Below, in pieces: positions 8,104-15,502 of a stretch of DNA of 64,000 nucleotides. Both the position numbers and the translations under genes were made by a program. How positions within the stretch are numbered: position 1 is the first letter of the stretch; the number at the start of each line of letters is the position of its first letter. This stretch comes from Cryptosporangium sp044454545 (GTDB lineage Bacteria > Actinomycetota > Actinomycetes > Mycobacteriales > Cryptosporangiaceae), in contig NZ_JBITDV010000006.1 of NCBI RefSeq assembly GCF_044454545.1, positions 310,001-374,000 of the forward strand, given 5' to 3'. The notes beneath the pieces are model-generated. The model ran no database searches. It was not told where the DNA came from and saw only the letters and a list, made by a program, of their open reading frames with translations.

Positions 8104-8792
8104 GGCTTCACCGCGTGGTGCAGAGCGACGGCGCCACCGGTGAGGTCGGTCCACCCGACTTGTTCCCAGCCGGCCGCGCGGATCAGGCCGGCGAGGTCGG
8201 GCTGGCGGTGCCAGGCGTTGATGGACTCCCAGAGGTACCGGTACGCGGCCGGGTTGGTGCTCGCGAACCGGGCGATGCGCGGCATGACGCGCCGCAGGTA
8301 GCCCATCCAGAGCCGGTGGTGCACCGAGTTCGGCGGGTGGCTGAACTCGCCGATGACCAACCGGCCGCCGGGCCTGCACACCCGGAGCATCTCGCCGAGC
8401 GCCCGCGGCACGTCCGCGGTGTTGCGCAGCCCGAACGACATCGTCACGACGTCGAAGGCGTTGTCGGCGAAGGGCAGCCGCAGCGCGTCTCCGGCGACGA
8501 ACCGGGCGCGCGACGCCCGCTCGCGGCCGATCCGCAGCATTCCCAGCGAGAAGTCGCAGCCGACCACCGCCGCGCCGGTGCGGTAGAGGGGAATGGCCGA
8601 GTTGCCCGTACCGGCGGCGACGTCGAGGACGCGCTGTCCCGGCCCGGCGCCGCTGACGCGGGCGACGGCCCGGCCCCAGCCACCGGTCCGGCCGAGCCAG
8701 ATGGCCGCGCGAGTGCGGTCGTAGCCGGCAGCGACCTCGTCGAACATCGCCGAGACCTGCCGTTCGTTCTTGTCCAGATGCGCACGCACCAC
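8100..8792 (-). CDS. menG: MenG/UbiE-type SAM-dependent methyltransferase
   Basis: A 230-residue class I methyltransferase. It carries MFDEVAAGYD at the start, the SAM motif VLDVAAGTG, and the family signatures MSFGLRNTADV, RVCRPGGRLVIGEFS and NPAAYRYLWESI. These match the UbiE/MenG family that C-methylates demethylmenaquinone. AAGGAG lies 7 nt before the GTG at 8792. The VOC gene ends 11 bp upstream and the amidohydrolase follows with a 4-bp overlap. Since no menA is nearby, it may act on a non-prenylated naphthoquinol here, or the prenyltransferase may be elsewhere in the genome. Confidence 0.85.
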   Translation of the reverse strand: MVRAHLDKNERQVSAMFDEVAAGYDRTRAAIWLGRTGGWGRAVARVSGAGPGQRVLDVAAGTGNSAIPLYRTGAAVVGCDFSLGMLRIGRERASRARFVAGDALRLPFADNAFDVVTMSFGLRNTADVPRALGEMLRVCRPGGRLVIGEFSHPPNSVHHRLWMGYLRRVMPRIARFASTNPAAYRYLWESINAWHRQPDLAGLIRAAGWEQVGWTDLTGGAVALHHAVKP

Positions 8793-8803
8793 GGGACGAC
8801 TCC

Positions 8804-9208
8804 TTAGATCGTGAACAGCTCGAGTTGGATGTGATCGGGGTCGCGGAAGACCAGGACCGCGGTGCGCGGGTCGAGGGTGGCCGGGGCGATCGGCGAGTAC
8901 GGCACGCCGAGCGCGTCGAGATGCGCCGCCCAGGCGTCGAGCGCCGCGCGGCCGGGGACCGCGAAGGAGAGATGGTCCAGCCCGGTACGGCGTTCGTCGA
9001 AGCGGTCCGCAGGTGCGCCGCCGTGCTGGACGACGCCGATGAGCACCCGGTTCGCCGCATCGGTGAGGACGATCTTCTGGCGCGCTCCGTCGCCTTCGGC
9101 GAAGCGGGCCGCCTCGCGGAGCCCGAGTACCCGGGTGTACCACGCGGCGCTGCGGGGTGCGTCGGTGACGGTGAGCGCCACGTGCGCCACCCCGGCGAGG
9201 TCAGGCAT
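8804..9208 (-). CDS. VOC (glyoxalase/dioxygenase fold) family protein
   Basis: A 134-residue protein with two beta-alpha-beta-beta-beta modules: VAHVALTVTD...WYTRVLGL and LDHLSFAVPG...VLVFRDPDHIQLELF. Candidate metal ligands are the His in VAHVALTV, the His in LDHLSFAV and the Glu in QLELF. The fold is shared by glyoxalase I, extradiol dioxygenases and bleomycin-type resistance proteins, so a catalytic role or binding of the pathway product are both possible. Its ATG overlaps the end of the Trm112-like gene by 8 bp, placing it firmly in the men operon. Confidence 0.75.
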   Translation of the reverse strand: MPDLAGVAHVALTVTDAPRSAAWYTRVLGLREAARFAEGDGARQKIVLTDAANRVLIGVVQHGGAPADRFDERRTGLDHLSFAVPGRAALDAWAAHLDALGVPYSPIAPATLDPRTAVLVFRDPDHIQLELFTI

Positions 9209-9365
9209 CGCCGGGCTCCAGCAACAGCACGGGAATTCCGTCGACGACGTCGTACCGGCGGCCGCAGCCGCTGCAGACGAGGCCCGCCTCGGTCGGCAGC
9301 AACGGCGCGTGGTCGGTGTCCGGGCAGGCGAGCACGGACAGCAGCGTGGAATCGAAGTTCGGCAT
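9201..9365 (-). CDS. Trm112/UPF0434-like mini zinc-ribbon protein
   Basis: A 54-residue protein with LLSVLACP near the start, VCSGCGRRYDV in the middle and VDGIPVLLLEPGDA at the end, the typical layout of Trm112/UPF0434 proteins. The paired Cys positions (one upstream Cys-Pro and one CxxC) suggest a partial zinc site. Eukaryotic and bacterial relatives stabilise or activate SAM methyltransferases; here it sits two genes upstream of menG, and partnership with that enzyme is a reasonable inference. GGGAG lies 6 nt before the ATG. Confidence 0.75.
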   Translation of the reverse strand: MPNFDSTLLSVLACPDTDHAPLLPTEAGLVCSGCGRRYDVVDGIPVLLLEPGDA

Positions 9366-9385
9366 GGGGTTCTCCCGTCGGGTGG

Positions 9386-10954
9386 TCACAGGGCGCGGTC
9401 GAGTGCCGCGGTGACGTTCGCGCGCAGCCTGCGGTGCAGGGCGGCGTTGGGTTCGCGGGCCGAGCGGACCTCGACGATCCGCCCGCCCGGCCGGGCCAGT
9501 TCCCGGGCGAGCTCTTCCACGCCGGACACCAGCGCGTGTGGCCAGCCGGCGGCCGCGGCGACGTGGGCGAGGCCGACCCCGTGCGGGGTACCGAACAACT
9601 CCTCGGAGCCGTCGGTGGCGTCGACGTGCCCGAGCAGCGAGAAGATCCCGCCGCCGTCGTTGTTGACCACGACGAGCGTCAAGCCCGACGTCGCGGCGCT
9701 CGGCAGGCCGTTCTGGTCGTGCAGGAACGACAGGTCGCCGAGCAGCGCGTAGCCCGGGCCGGAGTGGGCGAGCGTCGCGCCGACCGCGGTGGAGACCGCG
9801 CCGTCGATGCCGGCGAGCCCGCGGTTGGCGAGCACCCGCAGGCCGGTACGCGGGCGCATCGTGCGCTCCAGGTCGCGGATCGGCATGCTGGCCGCCACGA
9901 ACAGCAGGCCGCCGTCCGGGATCCGGGCCGCGAGTTCCCGGGCCACGACCGGTTCGGTGAGCCCGGTGGTGTCGAGCAGGGCGTCGCGGGCCGTTGCGGC
10001 CACGTGGTCGAGGGCCTGCCACCGGGTCAGCCAGCCCGGGTCGCGCGGGCCGGTCGGCAGCGGCCGGCCCAGAGCCGGCACCACGGCGGTGGCCGCGCGG
10101 CCTGGGTCGTCCCAGACCGCGTGCGGGTCGACGACGGTGTTCGGCACGTCGCCGTAGAGGGCCAGGAGTTCGCGGGACAGTCCCGGACGGCCGCAGGTGA
10201 CGATCGCCTCCGGCGCCGGTGCGCTCCGGATCTTCGGGTGGGCGAGCAGATCCACGTAGGCGGTGAGTGCGTTGCGCCCGTACCGGGCGTTGCTGTGCGG
10301 CTCGGCCAGCAGCGGCCAGCCGGCCGCTTCGGCGAACGCGACCGCCGCCCGCGGGTCCGCGCCCGCGCCCGCCACGACCAGCCCGCGCGCCGGTGCCGCC
10401 AGGTCCACCGCCGGCACCGGTGGCCGCGACACCGCCGTCCACGGTGCCGAACCGGCCCGTCCCGCGAGCTGCTCCGGCCACGGCCCGGCGTCCGGGCCCG
10501 GGTCCGCGCCGGAGCCGGAGCGCAGCGCCACGTTGAGGTGCGACGGGCCGGTACCGGCGGCGTCAACCGCGCGGCACACCACCGAGCGCCAGTAGCCGAC
10601 CTGCCCGGCCCGCCGGTCCGCGGTGAGCAGGAGCAGCGGCACCCGGTCGTGGTGTGCTTCCAGCACCGCCGGGTGCAGGTTCGCGGCGGCGGTACCGGAG
10701 GTGCAGACCACGGCGGCGGGCCGGCCACCGGCCCGGGCGAGCCCGATCGCGAGGAACCCGGCGGAGCGCTCGTCGATGCGCACGTGCACCCGGATTCCGG
10801 GGTGCGCCCACAGCGCCCGGGCGAGCGCGGCCGAGCGGGAACCGGGCGAGACGATCGCGTCGGTGACCCCGCACCGGCTCAACTCGTCGGCGAGCACCGT
10901 AGCGAGCGCCGTGGCCGCATCGTCCACTGTGGCGGGAATCGCCGTGACGGTCAT
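9386..10954 (-). CDS. menD: SEPHCHC synthase (MenD)
   Basis: A 522-residue thiamine-diphosphate enzyme that joins isochorismate and 2-oxoglutarate to give 2-succinyl-5-enolpyruvyl-6-hydroxy-3-cyclohexene-1-carboxylate. Visible motifs are IVSPGSRSAAL near residue 35, DERSAGFLAIGLARA, the cofactor loop ANRGLAGIDG, and GDLSFLHDQNGL with VVNNDGGGIFSLL, which is the ThDP/Mg signature of MenD. Start ATG at 10954 overlaps the menC stop (ATGA). The length is slightly below the usual 550 residues but all key blocks are present. Confidence 0.93.
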   Translation of the reverse strand: MTVTAIPATVDDAATALATVLADELSRCGVTDAIVSPGSRSAALARALWAHPGIRVHVRIDERSAGFLAIGLARAGGRPAAVVCTSGTAAANLHPAVLEAHHDRVPLLLLTADRRAGQVGYWRSVVCRAVDAAGTGPSHLNVALRSGSGADPGPDAGPWPEQLAGRAGSAPWTAVSRPPVPAVDLAAPARGLVVAGAGADPRAAVAFAEAAGWPLLAEPHSNARYGRNALTAYVDLLAHPKIRSAPAPEAIVTCGRPGLSRELLALYGDVPNTVVDPHAVWDDPGRAATAVVPALGRPLPTGPRDPGWLTRWQALDHVAATARDALLDTTGLTEPVVARELAARIPDGGLLFVAASMPIRDLERTMRPRTGLRVLANRGLAGIDGAVSTAVGATLAHSGPGYALLGDLSFLHDQNGLPSAATSGLTLVVVNNDGGGIFSLLGHVDATDGSEELFGTPHGVGLAHVAAAAGWPHALVSGVEELARELARPGGRIVEVRSAREPNAALHRRLRANVTAALDRAL

Positions 10955-11934
10955 GCCGGGTCCTCCAGGAGCTCCCGCTCGGCGGCCCGGACCATCTCCC
11001 GGTGGGTCAGCGCGATCCGGCGCAGCCACCACTTCGTCCGCTCCGGGTCGGACGACCGGCAGCGCAGCAGCCGCACCGCGTCGAGAGGCGGCCGCACGAC
11101 CGGGATCTCACCGTCGACCGGCACCAGCGACTCGGCGACCGGGTCGTCCCCGAGCAGGGGCACGGTGCCGAGTCCGCACGCGTACGGCAGCTCGGGAAGC
11201 GCGGCCGCGAGGGCCAGCCCGGCGGCCAGGCCGACCGAGGTCTCCAGCGCCGACGACACCACGGCGGGCAGACCGGCGGACTCGGCCACGCGCAGGGACC
11301 GGCGTACCCCGCCCAGCGGCTGCACCTTGAGCACCACGACGTCGGCCGCCTCGCGCAGACCGGCGACCGCGGTCGGATCCGCCGCCAGCCGGACCGTCTC
11401 GTCGGCGGCCAGCGGAACGTCCACCCGGCGGCGCACCGCGGCCATCTCGGCCGGAGTCCGGCACGGCTGTTCGACGTACTGCAGCCCGGACCGATCGAGC
11501 AACCGGATCATCCGCACCGCCTGCTCGACGTCCCAGGCGCCGTTCGCGTCGATCCGGACGGCGCCGCCGGGACCGAGCGCGTCGCGGACCGCAGCGACCC
11601 GGTCGACGTCCTCGTCCACGCTCTGCGCCGCCTCGGCCACCTTCACCTTCGCGGTGCGGCAGCCGCCCGAGTTCCGCACGATCTCCTGGGCGCGCGCCGG
11701 GTCCACCGCGGGCACGGTCACGTTCACCGGCACCCGGTCGCGGACCGGCGGCGGCCAGCCCTCGTCGATGGCCTCGCGGCAGGCCGCCAGCCACCGGGTC
11801 CCTCCCTCGATCCCGTATTCCGGAAACGGGGAGAACTCGCCCCAGCCGTGTTTGCCGTGCATGAGCACGCCTTCCCGGACGGTGATGCCCCGGAACCGGT
11901 GCCGCATCGGGATGGCGAAGACGTAGGCGGACAT
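10951..11934 (-). CDS. menC: o-Succinylbenzoate synthase (MenC)
   Basis: A 327-residue enolase-superfamily enzyme that dehydrates SHCHC to o-succinylbenzoate. The capping domain has RHRFRGITVREGVLMHG and WGEFSPFPEY. The barrel shows AKVKVAE with the catalytic Lys pair region, RIDANGAWD, YVEQPCRT, ADETVRL and VVLKVQPLGG, which carry the metal ligands and second Lys. It overlaps menB upstream and menD downstream by 4 bp each. The C-terminal 40 residues (LRCRSSDPERTKWWLRRI onward) extend beyond the core fold. Confidence 0.92.
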   Translation of the reverse strand: MSAYVFAIPMRHRFRGITVREGVLMHGKHGWGEFSPFPEYGIEGGTRWLAACREAIDEGWPPPVRDRVPVNVTVPAVDPARAQEIVRNSGGCRTAKVKVAEAAQSVDEDVDRVAAVRDALGPGGAVRIDANGAWDVEQAVRMIRLLDRSGLQYVEQPCRTPAEMAAVRRRVDVPLAADETVRLAADPTAVAGLREAADVVVLKVQPLGGVRRSLRVAESAGLPAVVSSALETSVGLAAGLALAAALPELPYACGLGTVPLLGDDPVAESLVPVDGEIPVVRPPLDAVRLLRCRSSDPERTKWWLRRIALTHREMVRAAERELLEDPA

Positions 11935-12749
11935 CACGGCCGCCGCGGAAAGCGGGAGAAGTCCGGCTCGCGGCGCTCGACGTAGGCGTCGCGCCCTTCC
12001 TGGGCCTCCTCGCTGAGGTAGTACAGCAGGGTGGCGTCGCCGGCGAGCTGCTGGACCCCGGCCATGCCGTCGTCGACCGCGTTGAGCGACGCCTTCAGCA
12101 GCCGCAGCGAGAGTGGTGAGTACGCCAGCATCTGCCGGCACCACGCGACGGTCTCCTCCTCCAGCCGCCGCAACGGGACGACCGCGTTGACCAGACCCCA
12201 TTGCAGGGCCTGCTGCGCGTCGTACTGCCGGCACAGGAACCACACCTCGCGGGCCCGCTTCTGGCCGACGGTGCGGGCGAGCAGCCCGGCGCCGAACCCG
12301 CCGTCGAACGAGCCGACCCGGGGTCCGGTCTGGCCGAAGCGTGCGTTGTCCGCCGCGATCGTCAGGTCGCACACGAGGTGCAGCACGTGCCCGCCGCCGA
12401 TCGCGTACCCGGCGACCATGGCCACCACCGGCTTGGGCGTGCGCCGGATCTGCACCTGCAGGTCGAGCACGTTGAGCCGCTCGTTGCCGTGCGCGTCGCG
12501 GTACCCGCCGTCGCCGCGGATCCGCTGGTCCCCTCCGGAGCAGAAGGCCAGATCTCCGTCGCCGGTCAGAATGATGACGCCGACCGTCGGGTCGTCGCGG
12601 GCCTCGTCGAAGGCTCGGCTCAGTTCCGCCACCGTGGTGGGCCGGAACGCGTTGCGGACCTCCGGGCGGTTGATGGTGATCTTGGCGATGCCGTCGGCGA
12701 TCTCGTACCGGATGTCGGTGTAGTCGCCCTTGGCGTTCCAGGTGGTCAC
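11934..12749 (-). CDS. menB: 1,4-Dihydroxy-2-naphthoyl-CoA synthase (MenB)
   Basis: A 271-residue crotonase that closes the second ring of o-succinylbenzoyl-CoA. Diagnostic MenB stretches are present: FCSGGDQ, AGYAIGGGHVLH for the oxyanion hole, ARFGQTGPRVGSFDGGFGAG, and REVWFLCRQYDAQQAL. The GTG start at 12749 overlaps the menE stop as GTGA. With menF, menE, menC and menD it supplies the whole route from chorismate to DHNA-CoA, apart from MenH and a dedicated thioesterase. Confidence 0.94.
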   Translation of the reverse strand: MTTWNAKGDYTDIRYEIADGIAKITINRPEVRNAFRPTTVAELSRAFDEARDDPTVGVIILTGDGDLAFCSGGDQRIRGDGGYRDAHGNERLNVLDLQVQIRRTPKPVVAMVAGYAIGGGHVLHLVCDLTIAADNARFGQTGPRVGSFDGGFGAGLLARTVGQKRAREVWFLCRQYDAQQALQWGLVNAVVPLRRLEEETVAWCRQMLAYSPLSLRLLKASLNAVDDGMAGVQQLAGDATLLYYLSEEAQEGRDAYVERREPDFSRFPRRP

Positions 12750-13888
12750 TGTTCGTTCTCCAGGTGAGTGAGCAGTGCGGCCGCCGCGCGGCGGTCGACT
12801 TTGCCCGAGGCGAGCCTCGGCAGGTCGGAAAGGAGATGCAGGGCCCGCGGTGCGGTCCAACCGGGGCCGTGGGCGGCGAGATGACGGCGCAGCCCGGCCA
12901 GCGTGGGGGGTCGCCGTTCGTCGGCGGGCACGACCAGCGCCGTGATCCGCCGCCCCCACTCGGGATCGGCGATCCCGGCCACGAAGGCGGCGGCCACCGA
13001 CGGGTCGCCCGCCAGCGCGGCTTCCACGTTCTGCGCGTGGACCTTCTTCCCACCGGTGACGATGACCTCGTCGGCCCGGCCGAGCGGTTCCAGCCGGCCG
13101 TCCGGCCAGATCCGGCCCAGGTCGTGGGTGCGGAAAACGGTGTGGAACAGGGCTCCCCGCCGGTATCCGCGGGCGACGACCGCGCCGCTGACGCGGACCC
13201 GCCCGTCGGCGTCGAGATGGCAGCTCACGCCGGGCAGCGGCCGGCCGTCGTACACGCAGCCGCCGCAGGTCTCGGTCATGCCGTACGTCGTCACGACGCG
13301 CACCCCGGCGTCGCGGGCCCGCCCCAGCAGATCCGGTGCGGCGGCGGCGCCACCGACGAGCACCCCGTCGTAATGACTCAGCTCCACGCCGTCGCGCAGC
13401 GCTCGGTACAACATCGTCGGCACCAGTGCGGTGTAGGCCGCCTCGGTCCCGAGCGGGCCGAGTACCGGCTCGGTACCCCCGACGAGGGCTCGGACCAGGA
13501 CCTGGAGCCCGGCGATGTGAAACAGCGGGAGGCAGGCGAGCCACCGCGCGCCCGGCCGGGCACCGAGTGTGGCGAGCGACGCGACGGCGGACGCGCGTAA
13601 CGCCGCGGCCGGCAGTTCGACGCCTTTCGGCGGGCCGGTCGAACCCGACGTGACGACCACCGCCGCCACCTCGTCGGCGCAGGGTGCCGGGTCCGGCAGC
13701 GCGGTCACCCGTCCGGCCTCGTCCACCACGGCGTCCGGCCGCAGCTCGGCGAGGAGCGCGGCGACGGTCCCGGGCGGCCCCGGCGGCACCGGCAGCACGG
13801 CCGGCCCACCGTCCAGCGCGGCGGCGACCGCCGCCACGAACCGCGGCCCGTCCGGCGCCAGGTGGGCGACTAGTTTCCGCCCCCTCAT
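12746..13888 (-). CDS. menE: o-Succinylbenzoate-CoA ligase (MenE)
   Basis: A 380-residue member of the adenylate-forming family, short as usual for actinobacterial MenE. It has the AMP-binding loop VVVTSGSTGPPKGVEL, ACLPLFHIAGLQ, TTYGMTETCGG, THDLGR, VTGGKKVHAQNVE, and the C-terminal SGKVDR with the adenylation Lys. It activates o-succinylbenzoate for MenB. Start ATG overlaps the menF stop (ATGA). Confidence 0.92.
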   Translation of the reverse strand: MRGRKLVAHLAPDGPRFVAAVAAALDGGPAVLPVPPGPPGTVAALLAELRPDAVVDEAGRVTALPDPAPCADEVAAVVVTSGSTGPPKGVELPAAALRASAVASLATLGARPGARWLACLPLFHIAGLQVLVRALVGGTEPVLGPLGTEAAYTALVPTMLYRALRDGVELSHYDGVLVGGAAAAPDLLGRARDAGVRVVTTYGMTETCGGCVYDGRPLPGVSCHLDADGRVRVSGAVVARGYRRGALFHTVFRTHDLGRIWPDGRLEPLGRADEVIVTGGKKVHAQNVEAALAGDPSVAAAFVAGIADPEWGRRITALVVPADERRPPTLAGLRRHLAAHGPGWTAPRALHLLSDLPRLASGKVDRRAAAALLTHLENEQ

Positions 13889-15354
13889 GCGGCCCTCCCC
13901 GTGGCCGCCGCCGGAACATCGAGCGCGGCGAGCATCGGGTGCAACTTCAGTTCGGTCTCCGCGTACTCGTCCTCCGGAGTCGAACCCGCGACCACCCCGC
14001 AGCCGGCGAACAGGGCGGCGCGATCACCGGACACCAGCGCGGAGCGGATCGCCACCGCGAGTTCGCCCTCTCCGACCGCGTCGAACCAGCCGACCGGTGC
14101 GGCGTACCAACCCCGGTCGAACGGCTCGGACCGAGTGAGCCAGCGCAGCGCGGCCGGTCCCGGATACCCGCCCATCGCCGGGGTCGGGTGCAGCCGCTCG
14201 GCCAGATCCAGCAGGCCGGCGCGACCGTGCGCCGGTACGGTCGCGGTGACGGTGGTGACCAGGTGCTGGACGCTGCCCAGGCGCATGACCTGCGGCCGGT
14301 CGAGCGCGGTCACGTCCGTGCAGCACTGCGCCAGGGCCCGGGTCACGAACTCGGTCACGAGACCCTGCTCGTGCCGGGTCTTGGCGCCGTGCAGCAGAGC
14401 GCGCGCCCAGGCGGCGTCGTCCGCGTCGGTGGCGCCCCGCGGCATCGAGCCGGCGAGGCTGTCCGCGGTCACCCGGCCGTCGGCCACACGCACGAGACAT
14501 TCCGGGGTACCGCCGAGAAACCACCGCCCGCTGAACCTCGTCGCGAAAACCGCGCCCTCGGAGGTGCTCCCGAGCAGACGGGCCACCGCCGCCGGTACCG
14601 CGAACGGCCGGCCGGCGTGCAGCACGACCTGCCGGGCGAGGACGACTTTGGCCAGCTCACCGCGTCGGATCTCGTCGACTGCGGCGGTGACGGCACGCCG
14701 CCAGCCGGTCGCGTCCGGGACGTCGAACCGGACCACCGCGCCGGGCGACCCGTCGTCGGCGTCGCGCTCCGGGGTGGCCAGGAGTCGGCGCGCCAGGTCG
14801 GCCCTCCGGCCGGCCAGCGAGTCGACTTCGGTGTCCGGGGTCACCCGCGCGGTCAGCGCCAGATGCGTCGTGCCGTCACCGAGGCGTACCAGCTGGACCG
14901 CCGGGCACCAGGAGAGCGCGTCCGGCATCCCGCCGATCGGGTTCCACCGTCCGGGCCGGAATGCGAAACCGCCGACCACCAGCGGGAACCCGGGCTGCCC
15001 TGCGATCGCCGAACCACCGGTCACCAGGCCCTGGCAGTGCCGGTGCCACGCTCGGCGCACGACCTGGAAGCGGCTCGGCCCCTCCGCGGAGACGTCCAGC
15101 GAACTTCCGATCCCGACCGACTCCACGCCGGTCCACCGGGACGACCAGAAAAACACCCGTCCGCCGAGCCGGTCGGCCCGACGCAGCAGGGCGCGGGGAG
15201 CCGTCCCCGGCACCGGCGTGGTCCACACCGTGAGCACCGGCCGGCCACGACGTACCGACGCCTCCCGCGCCACCGCGAACGTCGCGCGCAGCGAGGCCGC
15301 GTCGAGCCCCGGGTCCGGCGGGCGTGCCTTCCGGACCGAGTCCATGGTCATCAT
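13885..15354 (-). CDS. menF: Isochorismate synthase (MenF)
   Basis: A 489-residue chorismate-utilising enzyme and first gene of the operon. Conserved blocks include LAKVVLARQVVL, TADSLAGSMPRG, TRHEQGLVTEFVTRAL, LHPTPAMGGYP, GWYAAPVGWFD, LAVAIRSALV and GCGVVAGSTPEDEYAETELK. The first ATG of a cluster (15354) is taken because GAAGGG lies 7 nt upstream; ATGs at 15351 and 15345 are alternatives. The 148-bp gap after the SARP gene contains the shared 46-bp element, so the operon has its own promoter rather than depending on SARP read-through. An isochorismate pool could in principle also feed siderophore synthesis, but no such genes follow. Confidence 0.92.
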   Translation of the reverse strand: MMTMDSVRKARPPDPGLDAASLRATFAVAREASVRRGRPVLTVWTTPVPGTAPRALLRRADRLGGRVFFWSSRWTGVESVGIGSSLDVSAEGPSRFQVVRRAWHRHCQGLVTGGSAIAGQPGFPLVVGGFAFRPGRWNPIGGMPDALSWCPAVQLVRLGDGTTHLALTARVTPDTEVDSLAGRRADLARRLLATPERDADDGSPGAVVRFDVPDATGWRRAVTAAVDEIRRGELAKVVLARQVVLHAGRPFAVPAAVARLLGSTSEGAVFATRFSGRWFLGGTPECLVRVADGRVTADSLAGSMPRGATDADDAAWARALLHGAKTRHEQGLVTEFVTRALAQCCTDVTALDRPQVMRLGSVQHLVTTVTATVPAHGRAGLLDLAERLHPTPAMGGYPGPAALRWLTRSEPFDRGWYAAPVGWFDAVGEGELAVAIRSALVSGDRAALFAGCGVVAGSTPEDEYAETELKLHPMLAALDVPAAATGRAA

Positions 15355-15402
15355 CTCTCTGCCCTTCGGGATGGTCGCTTCGAGGACCAACTCTGGGCAG
15401 CG

Positions 15403-15448
15403 GGGACGCACCACGCCTGAGCAAGCGATACCTATCGCGCAGCCGACA
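15403..15448 (-). promoter_or_regulatory. Upstream element of the men operon, copy of 3525-3570
   Basis: It lies 48 bp upstream of the menF start and is 40/46 identical to the element upstream of the repeat-peptide gene, with the distal 22 bases fully conserved. All six mismatches are in the gene-proximal half. No other copy was noticed in this window. The neighbouring coding sequences are unrelated, so conservation is best explained by regulation. Confidence 0.7.
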
Positions 15449-15502
15449 GCTGCTCATCCCGCGGTGGGGGAGTGCGCCGCCACCGGACCGGCGACCCGCC
15501 CG

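Noticed and set aside
8825..11926. Plus-strand open frame of 1033 codons antisense to menG, VOC, menD and menC
   Set aside because: It is antisense to several genes with strong family motifs; Arg/Gly/Pro-rich composition and no RBS mark it as a GC-driven shadow.
13885..15354. Reading the isochorismate synthase as part of a siderophore (2,3-DHB or salicylate) cluster
   Set aside because: The four following genes are menE, menB, menC and menD, and no isochorismatase, DHB dehydrogenase or NRPS gene is present.
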